This document shows, piece after piece, positions 42,557 through 50,982 of a DNA stretch of 53,820 bases (within the stretch, counting starts at the first letter, position 1; the number at the start of each line of letters is the position of its first letter). The DNA lies in the NCBI RefSeq assembly GCF_000711725.1, contig NZ_JONP01000028.1:1-53820 (forward strand). The letters run 5' to 3'. The stretch is from Roseomonas aerilata DSM 19363 (GTDB lineage: Bacteria; Pseudomonadota; Alphaproteobacteria; Acetobacterales; Acetobacteraceae). Under the pieces are notes generated by a model. It was not told the origin of the DNA. It worked only from the letters and a program-made list of their open reading frames with translations, and ran no database searches. The position numbers and the translations under genes are program-made.

Positions 42557-43741
42557 TCACTCCGCTGCCCGGGGTTCTTGCGCCGCAGCCGGCCGGGGCG
42601 GGCGCTGGGAGAAGCGGCGCCCAAAAACCTCCTCGGCGAGCCGGTTCTTCATCATCTCGATGGAGCCTCCCGCGATCATCCAACCGCGGCACCGGCGCAT
42701 GCAGTACTCCACCAGTGCTTCCTCGGAGAAGCCGGTACCGCCCATGATCTGCACGGCCTCGTTCGCCGCGTCGAAGCCGGCTTGGTTGCAGGCGAGCTTG
42801 GCGAGCGTCGTCTCATAAGCCGAGGGCAGGCCGTGGTCGGCGTTCACGGCCGCGCGGTAGAGCAGGAGCTGCGCTGCCTCCAGCTTCAGCGCCATGTCGG
42901 CGAACTTCCACTGGATGCCCTGGAACTCGGAGAGGGTGCGGCCGAACTGGCGGCGCGTTTCCGCGTGTTCCTTCGCGCGCTCGAAGGCGAAGCGGCCGAC
43001 GGCGAGCGAGCGGGCGGTGTTGCCCACGCGCTCCGCGTTGAAGGCCGCGATCTGCTTCTTGAAGCCGCCTGGGCCGAGCAGGAGGTTTTCGCGCGGGACG
43101 CGGCAGTCCTCGAAGTAGAGCGTGCTCCAGTCCTCACCGTTCAGGAAGCGCGAGGGCTGGCCGACCGTGAAGCCCGCCGTGCCGCGCTCGATCAGCATGG
43201 AGCCGATGCCGTCGATGCCCGGCCCGAAGCGGAGATAGATCAGGTAGAGCGAGGCCTCGGCGCTGTGCGTGCCGAAGACCTTGGAGCCATTGACCACGTA
43301 GGTGTCGCCCTCCAGCCGCGCAGAGGTCTTCAACTCGGTGGCTGCCGATCCCGCTTCCGGCTCGCTCATGCCGAGCGAGATGGTGTTCCGACCGGCCAGC
43401 AGGTCGGGCAGCCATTTCGCTTTCTGCTCAGGTGTCGCGTATTCGGCGAAGGTGCGGATGGGGCCGAAATTGCCGGCCTGGACCACGTCGGCGCTCCGCG
43501 GGCAGACAGCGGCTACCTGCTCGATCGCCAGCACCGCATCCATTAGCGTCCCACCCTGGCCGCCGTCTTTCTCGGGAATGGTGATGCCGAGCAGGCCCTG
43601 CCCGGCTATGAGCTGCGCCACGTCGTAGGGGAAGCCCGGGGTGTGGGCGCGCTTCAGGGCACCGGCGGCCAGATGTTCCTCGGCGAAGCGGCGCACGCTG
43701 TTGGCGAAGATCCGCTGGTCCTCGGTCAGGTTGAAGTCCAT
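42557..43741 (-). CDS. Acyl-CoA dehydrogenase
   Basis: A 394-residue FAD flavoprotein that introduces an alpha,beta double bond into an acyl-CoA. Motifs are MDFNLTEDQRIFANSVRRFAEE, the FAD-contact ISLGMSEPEAGSAATEL, TRRQFGRTLSEFQGIQWKFADM and QIMGGTGFSEEALVEY. At the loop where short/medium-chain enzymes have their catalytic Glu, the sequence is AGGSIEMMKN. Glu237 (FNAERVG) is at the helix position used as base by isovaleryl-CoA dehydrogenases. It is the first gene of the leftward operon, divergent from the LysR regulator. Confidence 0.88.
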   Translation of the reverse strand: MDFNLTEDQRIFANSVRRFAEEHLAAGALKRAHTPGFPYDVAQLIAGQGLLGITIPEKDGGQGGTLMDAVLAIEQVAAVCPRSADVVQAGNFGPIRTFAEYATPEQKAKWLPDLLAGRNTISLGMSEPEAGSAATELKTSARLEGDTYVVNGSKVFGTHSAEASLYLIYLRFGPGIDGIGSMLIERGTAGFTVGQPSRFLNGEDWSTLYFEDCRVPRENLLLGPGGFKKQIAAFNAERVGNTARSLAVGRFAFERAKEHAETRRQFGRTLSEFQGIQWKFADMALKLEAAQLLLYRAAVNADHGLPSAYETTLAKLACNQAGFDAANEAVQIMGGTGFSEEALVEYCMRRCRGWMIAGGSIEMMKNRLAEEVFGRRFSQRPPRPAAAQEPRAAE

Positions 43742-43880
43742 GCTGCGCTTGCTCCCGGGCCGGCTTCTCGGATCGGGCTTCATCCTGCGCAGCGCGCGGC
43801 GCTCCGAGAACCAACCGCTCTTCATGCCGCGATGAGATTTTGGTATGCCTCCGGCAACCAGACGTCGGGAGGAGCTGTCC
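43742..43880. promoter_or_regulatory. Divergent promoter region, acyl-CoA dehydrogenase / LysR
   Basis: 139 bp between the operon and its likely regulator. An A+T-rich patch GATGAGATTTTGGTAT (43829-43844) stands out from the GC-rich surroundings and contains T-N11-A spacings typical of LysR boxes. Assignment is tentative. Confidence 0.4.
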
Positions 43881-44765
43881 GTGGATGCGCCTGTGCCGCC
43901 GCTGAACCCCCTGCACGTCTTTGCCGTTGCCGCCCGCCTGGGCAACCTGACGCGGGCTGCGGAGGCGCTGGGCGTTTCGCAGTCCGCCGTCAGCCGGCAG
44001 GTGGCCGTGCTGGAGGGTTATATCGGAGCGCTTCTCTTTCGGCGGGAGCGCCACGGCATCGCGCTGACCTCCGAGGGCGAAGCCCTGCAGCGGGAGGTCG
44101 GCCCCGCCTTCGAGCGCATCGTCGCGGCCACGGAGCGGCTGCGAAAAGGCTCGCGGACGAAGCCGCTGCGCCTTCGCGTCTACAGCACCTTCGCCGCCAA
44201 GTGGCTGCTGCCGCGCCTGCACCGCTTCGAGGCGGCGCATCCCGGCATCGGCGTGCAGCTGAGCCATATCGTCGCGCCCGTCGATTTCCGGCGGGACCCC
44301 GTGGACCTAGCGATTCAGCTCGGTGATGGCCGCTGGCCAGACCTCGAGGCACGGCGCCTGATGCCGGACGTCCTGCAGCCCGTGTGCAGCCCACGGCTGC
44401 TGAAAACCGGTCCGCCGCTGCGCGTGCCGGACGACCTGCGCCGTCACCGCATGCTCGTCTCCCGCTATCGTCGGGACGATTGGAAGGACTGGCTCGAGGG
44501 GATCGGCCGGCCGGACCTGCTGCAGGACGGGCTGGAGTTCACGAGTTCGGTCCTCACCTTCCAGGCGGCGATGGAAGGGCTGGGTGTGGCCATCGGCCAG
44601 ATGCGGCTGATGGAGCCGGACCTGACGTCGGGGTCGCTGGTCGCGGTTTTGGGCATGCCGGTGGAGCGGTCCATCGCCTACCACGTGGTCTGGCCGAAGG
44701 GGGTGCCGCTCGACCATCGAGGCCGCGCGTTCCTTTCCTGGCTGATCGGGGAGGCGAACGGCTAA
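43881..44765 (+). CDS. LysR-family transcriptional regulator
   Basis: A 294-residue LysR regulator of the GcvA-like group. The winged helix is PLNPLHVFAVAARLGNLTRAAEALGVSQSAVSRQVAVLEGYIGALLFRR. The effector domain starts LRLRVYSTFAAKWLLPRLHRFEAAHPGIGVQL and includes DLAIQLGDGRWPDL. The GTG at 43881 has GGAGG eight bases upstream; ATG 43845 is an alternative. It is divergent from the acyl-CoA dehydrogenase operon, the classic position for its regulator. Its stop overlaps the stop of the convergent MmgE/PrpD gene by 3 bp. Confidence 0.88.
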   Translation: MDAPVPPLNPLHVFAVAARLGNLTRAAEALGVSQSAVSRQVAVLEGYIGALLFRRERHGIALTSEGEALQREVGPAFERIVAATERLRKGSRTKPLRLRVYSTFAAKWLLPRLHRFEAAHPGIGVQLSHIVAPVDFRRDPVDLAIQLGDGRWPDLEARRLMPDVLQPVCSPRLLKTGPPLRVPDDLRRHRMLVSRYRRDDWKDWLEGIGRPDLLQDGLEFTSSVLTFQAAMEGLGVAIGQMRLMEPDLTSGSLVAVLGMPVERSIAYHVVWPKGVPLDHRGRAFLSWLIGEANG

Positions 44766-46141
44766 GCCGCCCCCTTCCCCGGTGCGAGCAGCGGCAAGGG
44801 GCCGGGCAGCGCATCGCCGCGCAGCAAGGCCTCCTCCAGCTGCGCCGCGGCCGGGGCGCCGATCGCCGGCACGGTCAGTTCCCGGAACTTGGCCGCGAGC
44901 TCGGCGTCGCTCAGGGGCAAGTCCGGGTCGCCCTTCCGGGTGGGCTGAAAATGGTCAAGCACCGAGCCGTCGCGCAGGGTCACCTTCACCCGGGCCGCGC
45001 GGCGAGCGGGATAGGCGTCGGCCAGGTCGGGCGCGAGGGAGACGGTGACCTTCTCCATATCGGCGCGTATCAGAGGGTCAGACAGGGCGCTGGGCTCAAA
45101 AGCGGCCAGCCGCACCCCACCCAGGCGCAGTAGCGCCGCAGCGCAGTACTGCATGGAGAAGCGGCAATCCTGCTCCGTCCGCGCGGCGGGCCGGTCGCAG
45201 ACCGTTTTGGTCGGACCGTAGCCGGCGACATGGATTGCCGACACGTCGTCGGCCCTGAAGCCGTGCATCCTGCGGAGTGCCTCGACTCCGTCCAAACCAG
45301 CAAAGATATGACCGCAGCAGCCATGATTCTTGAAGGTCATGGCTTCGATCACGAAGGTCTCGCCGAGCCCCGCGAGTGCGCGATCCCATTTGCCCGCGTC
45401 CTCGCTGGTAGCGGCCGCAAAACCGCTGGGACCATGCAGAACATCGAGCGCACCGGTCACGCCCGCCGCAGCAGCCAAAGCGGCGAGCGCCCCGGCCTCT
45501 GCCGCGTGACCGGGATGCAGCGGCTTGCTCATTCCCTCGCCACGGAACGCCTGTTGCAGGCCGCCGGCCATCGTGGCGGCCGTGGCCAGGGCGTGAGCCA
45601 TTCTGTCCCCGTCCAGGCCGAGGATCAAGCCGGTGGCCGCAGCCGCGCCAAAGGTCCCCACCGTGCCCGTGGTATGCCAGTAGCGGTAATGGCTGGGTTG
45701 AACAGCAAGGCCGATCCGGCAGCCCACTTCGTACCCCGCCACGATGCCGCGCAGCAGTGCGGCCATTGAGGCGCCTCTTGACTGCGCTGCCGCCAGCGCC
45801 GCCGGAATGGTCGCCACCGCCGGGTGGTAGCCCGCGTCACGGTAGATGTCGTCGAACTCCACCGTATGGCTCGCGGTGGCGTTGAGCAGCGCGACCTGCC
45901 GCAGCGGCCCGCGCGTGCCGTCCACGTAGCAGATCGCCTGGCCGAGCCCGCGCTCGGGCGCCAGCGCGGCAGCCAGCAAGGTGGCGGGCGCGCGCGAGCA
46001 ACCGGGCAGCAGGGCCGCGAACCAATCCAGCAGGGCGCGTCGTGCGTGGTGTTCCAGTCCGGAAGAAAGCGGCCGCGTCCGCCACGCTGCGGCCTCCTCG
46101 GCCAGTTGCAGAAGCGGGTTGGACATCGGGTTCTCCGGCAT
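44762..46141 (-). CDS. MmgE/PrpD family protein
   Basis: A 459-residue member of the 2-methylcitrate dehydratase/cis-aconitate decarboxylase family. Markers are ATASHTVEFDDIYRDAGYHPAVATIPAALAAAQ, the conserved GYEVGCRIG, HTTGTVGTFGAAAATG, KPLHPGHAAEAGALAALAAAAG and FKNHGCCGHIFAGLDG. These proteins dehydrate, decarboxylate or isomerise small tricarboxylic or dicarboxylic acids. GGGAGA lies just before the ATG at 46141. It stands alone between the LysR gene and a regulatory region containing an inverted repeat. The precise substrate is open. Confidence 0.87.
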   Translation of the reverse strand: MPENPMSNPLLQLAEEAAAWRTRPLSSGLEHHARRALLDWFAALLPGCSRAPATLLAAALAPERGLGQAICYVDGTRGPLRQVALLNATASHTVEFDDIYRDAGYHPAVATIPAALAAAQSRGASMAALLRGIVAGYEVGCRIGLAVQPSHYRYWHTTGTVGTFGAAAATGLILGLDGDRMAHALATAATMAGGLQQAFRGEGMSKPLHPGHAAEAGALAALAAAAGVTGALDVLHGPSGFAAATSEDAGKWDRALAGLGETFVIEAMTFKNHGCCGHIFAGLDGVEALRRMHGFRADDVSAIHVAGYGPTKTVCDRPAARTEQDCRFSMQYCAAALLRLGGVRLAAFEPSALSDPLIRADMEKVTVSLAPDLADAYPARRAARVKVTLRDGSVLDHFQPTRKGDPDLPLSDAELAAKFRELTVPAIGAPAAAQLEEALLRGDALPGPLPLLAPGKGAA

Positions 46142-46496
46142 TTCTGTCTCCCGGCCTGAGGCCGGATTGCCTTGCTCTGCCCCATCCTACTGTCGATGCC
46201 GCGGGACGCGATCCGTCAATACCCTCGAGTGACATTCCAAATGGTCATGTGCCTCTTCCTTCTTGTTAGTTGCCGGGACAGGGTCGGGACGGATTGAGAT
46301 GGCCTACGCAACCAACCCGCGCCCATTCATCCTGGCCGAAGGCCATGGCACTCTGGGGAGGATCGATGTCCAGGACCACAGGGCGGGGCGCACTGCCATT
46401 AAGCCATGCGCAGTACCGCAGCACTCCAAGGATTGAAGAGCGATGCGCCCTCGGTTCCTGGGAGCCGCGGCAAACTGTTCCAACAAATAAGCCGAA
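46142..46496. other. Divergent intergenic region, PrpD-like / Bug
   Basis: 355 bp with no credible gene, lying between a leftward and a rightward gene. It contains the palindrome listed at 46230-46247. Nothing else recognised. Confidence 0.4.
46230..46247. promoter_or_regulatory. Candidate operator palindrome
   Basis: TGACATTCCAAATGGTCA: outer half-sites TGACATT and AATGGTCA are inverted with one extra G. It lies 89 bp upstream of the MmgE/PrpD start and 250 bp before the Bug start. Confidence 0.4.
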
Positions 46497-47498
46497 ATGG
46501 ACAAGGTGCCGCCCATGCCTCTGACCCGTCGCAGCCTTTTCCTTTCCGCGCCGGCTCTTTCGCTGGCAAATTCCCTTTCAGCCTTTCCGGCGCGCGCCAC
46601 CACTTGGCCAGATCGGCCCGTTCGATTGATCGTTTCCTTTACCCCTGGTGGCACGACGGACATCATCGCTCGCCTTGTTGGGTCCCATCTTTCCGAGCGC
46701 TGGGGTCAGCCGGTGGTGATCGAGAACCGCCCGGGCGCCGGTGGGAACATCGGCACGGAATTTGCCATCCGTTCCGCGCCAGACGGCTACACTCTGCTCG
46801 TGGGCTCGAACGGACCACTGGCCGTGAACCAGTCGCTCTACCGCAACCTTTCTTACGACGCCCGCAAGGACGTCGCACCCGTCACCCTTCTCGCCGACGT
46901 ACCTAACGCCCTCGTCGTCCCATCAGGCAGTCCTCTTTGGAGCGTCGGCGACATTGTGGAGCAGGCCAAGCGTGCGCCTGGCCGGCTCTCTTATGGGTCG
47001 ACGGGCATCGGGACCGCCTCTCATCTCGCAGGGGCGCTTCTGGATCAGATGGCGGGCATTCAGACCATCCATATCCCCTACCGCGGAGCGCTCGCGCTCA
47101 ACGACTTGCTGAGCCGTCGGCTTAACTACATGTTCGCTACCATCCCGTCCGTGATGGAGCAGATCCGAGGAGGCGCCTTGCGCGCGCTCGCGGTGTCGAG
47201 CCTGAAGCGTTCACGGTCCTTGCCCGAGGTGCCAACCATGATCGAGGCCGGATACCCCGGCTTCAACGCTTCCGCTTGGTTCGGCGTGGTGGCGCCGGCG
47301 GCAACCCCGCCCGAGATCATCGCCAAAATCGCAGCCGACGCGGCAGCCGCTGTACGCGACCCTATAATTGAACGACAGATGATCGAGCAGGGTGCGGACC
47401 CGATCGGCAACAGTCCGGCGGAGTTCAAGGCCTACATCGCTTCCGAGGTGCCCCGCTGGGCGGAGATCGTGCGGAAATCCGGCGCGACTGTGGACTGA
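46497..47498 (+). CDS. Bug/TctC-family periplasmic binding protein (7 of 7)
   Basis: A 333-residue Bug receptor: basic MPLTRRSLFLSAPALSLANSLSAFPARA signal, then WPDRPVRLIVSFTPGGTTDIIARLV, WGQPVVIENRPGAGGNIGTEFA, APDGYTLLVGSNG and IHIPYRGALALNDLLSRR. ATG 46497 or ATG 46515 (MPLTRR) could be used; the second gives a more usual signal length. The codon choice is less GC-rich than in the other Bug genes, hinting at a different origin. IS6 debris begins 24 bp after its stop. Confidence 0.9.
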   Translation: MDKVPPMPLTRRSLFLSAPALSLANSLSAFPARATTWPDRPVRLIVSFTPGGTTDIIARLVGSHLSERWGQPVVIENRPGAGGNIGTEFAIRSAPDGYTLLVGSNGPLAVNQSLYRNLSYDARKDVAPVTLLADVPNALVVPSGSPLWSVGDIVEQAKRAPGRLSYGSTGIGTASHLAGALLDQMAGIQTIHIPYRGALALNDLLSRRLNYMFATIPSVMEQIRGGALRALAVSSLKRSRSLPEVPTMIEAGYPGFNASAWFGVVAPAATPPEIIAKIAADAAAAVRDPIIERQMIEQGADPIGNSPAEFKAYIASEVPRWAEIVRKSGATVD

Positions 47499-47522
47499 AA
47501 TGACGATGGCCCCGCTCCGAAC

Positions 47523-47891
47523 AGTTCTGTCAGCCCTCGCGCCATAGCTGTTGTCACGCCTCAGTTGTAGATACCATCCTATCCTGCCTTGATGATGCCG
47601 AGCACCGTTGTCGCGCAACGCAGGTAAAGCATGCGACGGCGGTCTGCGGGAACATTCTGGTTGTGTTAGACGGGAGGGCAAAGGTAGTTTCGGGGTTCCT
47701 CCTGTCTGCGACAGAGGCACTCCGCTGTAATGAAGCTCTTGAACCCGCGTATACATCGGATCCGGCCTTTGATGCCTCGGTGACCCTGCTTAAGCCTGTT
47801 GTTCATATAGGCGCTGGTACGGTGAGTAACCCGCCTGCCCAGCGTCGAGCGGATCGCGCGCGGGTACGAGCTAACCACGTCCGTGGTGACC
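47523..47891 (-). mobile_element. IS6-family fragment (second subfamily), C-terminal
   Basis: The end repeat (AGTTCTGTCAGCCCTCGCGCC, 47523-47543) and the last third of a transposase: YPRAIRSTLGRRVTHRTSAYMNNRLKQGHRGIKGRIRCIRGFKSF, then in another frame HNQNVPADRRRMLYLRCATTVLGIIKAG. It matches the complete element at 49594-50568. The catalytic Glu position reads Lys (NNRLKQ), and the N-terminal two thirds are lost at about 47891. It is inactive. Confidence 0.75.
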
Positions 47892-48063
47892 TAGTCGGGA
47901 AAGATTCAGGCTCAGTCGTATCTCAGTAGATCTATTATGACGCCTGCTGTCGTCTTCGGATTGGACGCGGCCTAGCCGCCGGTCCAGTCTCTTCGTGAGC
48001 GAAGGATGGCTCTGGTTTGGAACCGAAGTCATCAACTTGGCGGATAACACATGGAGGACACCA

Positions 48064-48810
48064 GTGAGCGACACCAATTCGGTCGATACACTTCCGAAGC
48101 TCACAGGGAAAATCAGCCCCGATCTAATTCGAATGATGCGCGTGCCGCGCCCGCCAGCCGGGCTGATCGAGGGCTTCCGCACGATTGCCGATGCCTCTAG
48201 CGTCATCTCCGATGTCATGGACGAGCTCGGGATCACTGGCGCGGTGGGCGCCTCGGTGTTGAAGCCTACTCTTCCCGGCGTCGCCATGGTCGGTCCGGCT
48301 TTGACGGTACGGAATATCCTTCAACGCGAGCACGTCTACGAGACTGCACGCGCCCACGTGAACGGCATGGCGGAATTCGAGGCGCACAACCTAACGCTGC
48401 AAGGCGACGTGGTGGTTATCGACGGCGTACCAGGTATCTCCAACATGGGTGGCATCTCCGCCCAGACCGCTAAGCGGCAGGGCGGGGCAGGCGCTATCGT
48501 GTCGGGCGGGATCCGCGATATCGGCCATTCCCGCCGGGTGGATTATCCACTTTGGGCAACCGAAATCACACCGATTACGGGCAAGTGGCGCATCCAAACA
48601 GTGGAGATCAACGGCGACATCCAGATCGCGGGTATCCGCGTTTCGCCGGGCGACATCGTAGTCGCGGACGAGACGGGTGTCTGCTTCATCCCTATTGCCC
48701 GAGCAGCCGAGGTGCTCGCGCTTGCGCAGACGAAGTTCAAAGCAGAAGAGGTGAAGTGCGCCGCTATCGACGAGGGCGTTTCGGTCGCCGATCTGCCTGG
48801 AAACGCCTGA
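48064..48810 (+). CDS. RraA-family protein (HMG aldolase-like)
   Basis: A 248-residue RraA/dimethylmenaquinone-methyltransferase-like protein, the family that includes 4-hydroxy-4-methyl-2-oxoglutarate aldolase and the RNase E inhibitor RraA. Motifs are ASSVISDVMDELGITGAVG, MVGPALTVRNI, GDVVVIDGVPG and the active-site GAIVSGGIRDIGHSRRVDYPLWA (Gly-Gly-x-Arg-Asp). The GTG at 48064 has GGAGG six bases upstream; the frame from 47995 is longer than the family needs. In a catabolic setting, aldol cleavage to pyruvate or oxaloacetate is more likely than RNase control. It stands alone between IS fragments. Confidence 0.82.
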   Translation: MSDTNSVDTLPKLTGKISPDLIRMMRVPRPPAGLIEGFRTIADASSVISDVMDELGITGAVGASVLKPTLPGVAMVGPALTVRNILQREHVYETARAHVNGMAEFEAHNLTLQGDVVVIDGVPGISNMGGISAQTAKRQGGAGAIVSGGIRDIGHSRRVDYPLWATEITPITGKWRIQTVEINGDIQIAGIRVSPGDIVVADETGVCFIPIARAAEVLALAQTKFKAEEVKCAAIDEGVSVADLPGNA

Positions 48811-48917
48811 AATTGCTCCGGCGGGCCGGACAACAATCGGTCCGCCTCCTGGGCATCGATACACAGAGCGGCCATAATCCGGCAGGCTGCGTCGGATGAA
48901 CAGGTCGGACAGCACTC

Positions 48918-49319
48918 CACTGTGGTGCATGGGTCGGCTTGGCGGTCTTGGCAGGTTAGAATCCTGAGCGGTCGACGGCCCGTCATCCTCCAGGAGAGCT
49001 CAGCTTGCCGTTCAAGGCCAACGCCGACCGTCGCCAGCACATTCCAACGCAGCGGTTCCGGGCCACGAACTGGGCGGCGTACGATGCCGCCCTACGCGGA
49101 CGTGGCAGTCTGACGATTTGGTTCACGGAGGCGGCCGATCGCGGCCTGGAAGGGCGAGCCCCGGACCACGCGGGGCGGACAGCCACGGCATTCGGAACTG
49201 GCCATCTCCACGGCCCTGACGCTTCGAGCCGTCTTCAGCCTGGCCTTGCGTCAGACCGAAGGCCTGATCGGCTCCATCATCGCCCTGCTCGGTCTCGACC
49301 TGCCCGTGCCGGGCCAAAC
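48918..49319 (+). mobile_element. IS5-family fragment, left end (copy 2)
   Basis: Left end CACTGTGGTG and leader align with copy 1 at 22111 downwards. The transposase begins at TTG 49005: LPFKANADRRQHIPTQRFRATNWAAYDAALRGRGSLTIWF. A frame change follows, then LTLRQTEG, IGSIIALLGLDLPVPGQ. It is cut at 49319 by an IS6 element; the C-terminal part is not found on the other side. Confidence 0.75.
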
Positions 49320-49593
49320 GGTTCTGTCAGCGCTCACGCCAGAGATGCCGTCAATGCAGGCGGATGCTGCCGGGTATGCTCGCTTGAGGATGGCGAGCAC
49401 GGTGGCCGCATGACGGAGATGAAGCACGCGGCGGCGGTTGGCCGGAACATGCTGGTTGTGGCCAGTGCGAGGGCGGAGGTGGTTGCGGAGTTCATCATAT
49501 GCTCGGCAGAACCGGTCACCTGAGGTGAAGCTCTTGATCCCACGCATACATCGGACCCGGCCTTTGATGCCTCGGTGATCTTGCTCGAGCCAG
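49320..49593 (-). mobile_element. IS6-family fragment (second subfamily), C-terminal
   Basis: End repeat GGTTCTGTCAGCGCTCACGCC at 49320-49340 and the transposase C-terminus LEQDHRGIKGRVRCMRGIKSF, FCRAYDELRNHLRPRTGHNQHVPANRRRVLHLR. It interrupts the IS5 fragment on its left, and is itself interrupted at 49593/49594 by the complete IS6 copy. Its missing N-terminal part does not reappear after 50568. Confidence 0.75.
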
Positions 49594-50568
49594 GGTTCTG
49601 GCAGCGCTCGCGCCAAGGCGGGCACGGGGAAGGCATGGTGCGCCATTTCGCCCTACGCGGTTCGCAGAATGGCGAGCGCCGCCGTCGCGCGACGGAGGTG
49701 AAGGAGACGTCGACGGTTGGCGGGAACATGCGGGCGGTGGCAGGAGCGGGTACGGAGGTGGTTTCGTAGCTCGTCGTAGGCGCGACAGAACCGGGCTGCC
49801 GCCTCGAAGGCCTTGAAGCCGCGCATACATCGGATCCGGCCTTTGATGGCCCGATGGTCTTGCTCCAGCCTATTGTTCTTGAACCGGCTGGTCCGGTGCT
49901 GGACGCCTCGACCCAGTGCCGAGCGGATCGCCCGTGGGTAGGGACGATGACCGTCCGTGGTGACGCGTTCCGGCGTCATGCCCATGACCGACTTGGCCGA
50001 ACGGAAGAACGCCTTTGCGGCCGCCATGTCCCGGTGCTCGCTGAGCACCGTGTCGACGAGATCACCGTTGCGGTCGATGGCGCGGTAGAGAAAACACCAG
50101 CGCCCGCGGACCCTCACGTAGGTCTCGTCCACGTGCCAGGAGCGACGGCCAGCTCCGCCCTCACCGGGACGGTCAAGCCGGAGTTCGTCCGCCAGCACTG
50201 GCGTCAGCTTCGCCTCCCATTCTCGGACGGCCTCATGGCTGAACACGAAACCGCGCTGGAGAAACATCTCCGCCAGGTCGCGCAGGGTCAGGCGGTAGCG
50301 CAGCCGCCACAGCACCACCAACGCGATGACATCACTCGAATACTGCGTGTGGTTCAGCAGCCCGCCGCTGCGCTCGTTGAACCCCTTCCCGCAGGCGCGG
50401 CAGCGGAACCGGCGATACCCCCGGGCCGTGCGCTCCGGCCGCTCTGTCACGGCCCCGGAGCCGCACGTCACACAGTCCATCCTCGATCCCCACCCCGCTC
50501 GATCCGGAGCCTACCAGCCCCACCCCGTCCGGCCATACGGGTCGCTTGGCGCGAGATCTGTCAAAACC
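49594..50568 (-). mobile_element. Complete IS6-family element (second subfamily), 975 bp
   Basis: Inverted ends at 49594-49617 (starting GGTTCTGGCAGCGCTCGCG) and 50545-50568 (inverse, GGTTTTGACAGATCTCGCG) match at most positions. Flanking octamers CGAGCCAG and ACTGCGGC differ, so there is no target duplication. It is the most recent of three nested insertions here. Confidence 0.85.
49653..50480 (-). CDS. IS6-family transposase with N-terminal zinc ribbon
   Basis: A 275-residue transposase. A Cys3/Cys6...Cys27/Cys30 zinc ribbon (CVTCGSG, RCRACGKGF) precedes the helix-turn-helix region (LTLRDLAEMFLQRGFVFSHEAVREWE). The catalytic triad is in HVDETYVRVRG, TTDGHRPYP and NNRLEQDHRAIKGRIR. It is longer than the 236-residue transposase at 35933 because of the ribbon; the two belong to different IS6 branches. 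All catalytic residues are present and the ends are intact, so the element may be active. Confidence 0.88.
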   Translation of the reverse strand: MDCVTCGSGAVTERPERTARGYRRFRCRACGKGFNERSGGLLNHTQYSSDVIALVVLWRLRYRLTLRDLAEMFLQRGFVFSHEAVREWEAKLTPVLADELRLDRPGEGGAGRRSWHVDETYVRVRGRWCFLYRAIDRNGDLVDTVLSEHRDMAAAKAFFRSAKSVMGMTPERVTTDGHRPYPRAIRSALGRGVQHRTSRFKNNRLEQDHRAIKGRIRCMRGFKAFEAAARFCRAYDELRNHLRTRSCHRPHVPANRRRLLHLRRATAALAILRTA

Positions 50569-50982
50569 ACTGCGGCAGGGTCGCAGGGTGACAAGGTCTC
50601 ACTTGCATCATCTGCCATCATCGCAGCTGCAACTTCCCGCAAGACACCACGCTGACCATCCTCTGCAGGCGCAAGCTTTCTTGCCGAAAAGCGGACCATT
50701 TGACGAGGGTGATCGAGTGAGCAGCCGGCAGGTTATGGCGAGCAGCGCCACCGCCGCCACGTTATCGGGTTTGGCGTGCCTGCCGTGCCATCCGGATTAT
50801 CAATCGGGCGTACGCTTGAGTGTCTCCAAGGGGATCCGGCCCTTTAGCTAGGACCTCCGGCTCATGATTGGGAATCCGCCACCGCTGCACCGAGGTGACG
50901 CTGGACTGTCTTCACCTCGCCAACGTCTGGCGCAACAACCCGATGCAGGCCATCTGAGGCAAGGCGGGATGATGACTGGTCG
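50569..50982. other. 414-bp stretch without a supported gene
   Basis: No gene I can defend. A short open frame ends EVTLDCLHLANVWRNNPMQAI at 50957, possibly the tail of a gene removed by the IS insertion. It ends just before the kinase stop. Confidence 0.35.

Noticed and set aside
48064..48810. RNase E regulator RraA proper
   Set aside because: It is about 90 residues longer than enterobacterial RraA and sits among catabolic genes; an aldolase-type role is more likely.
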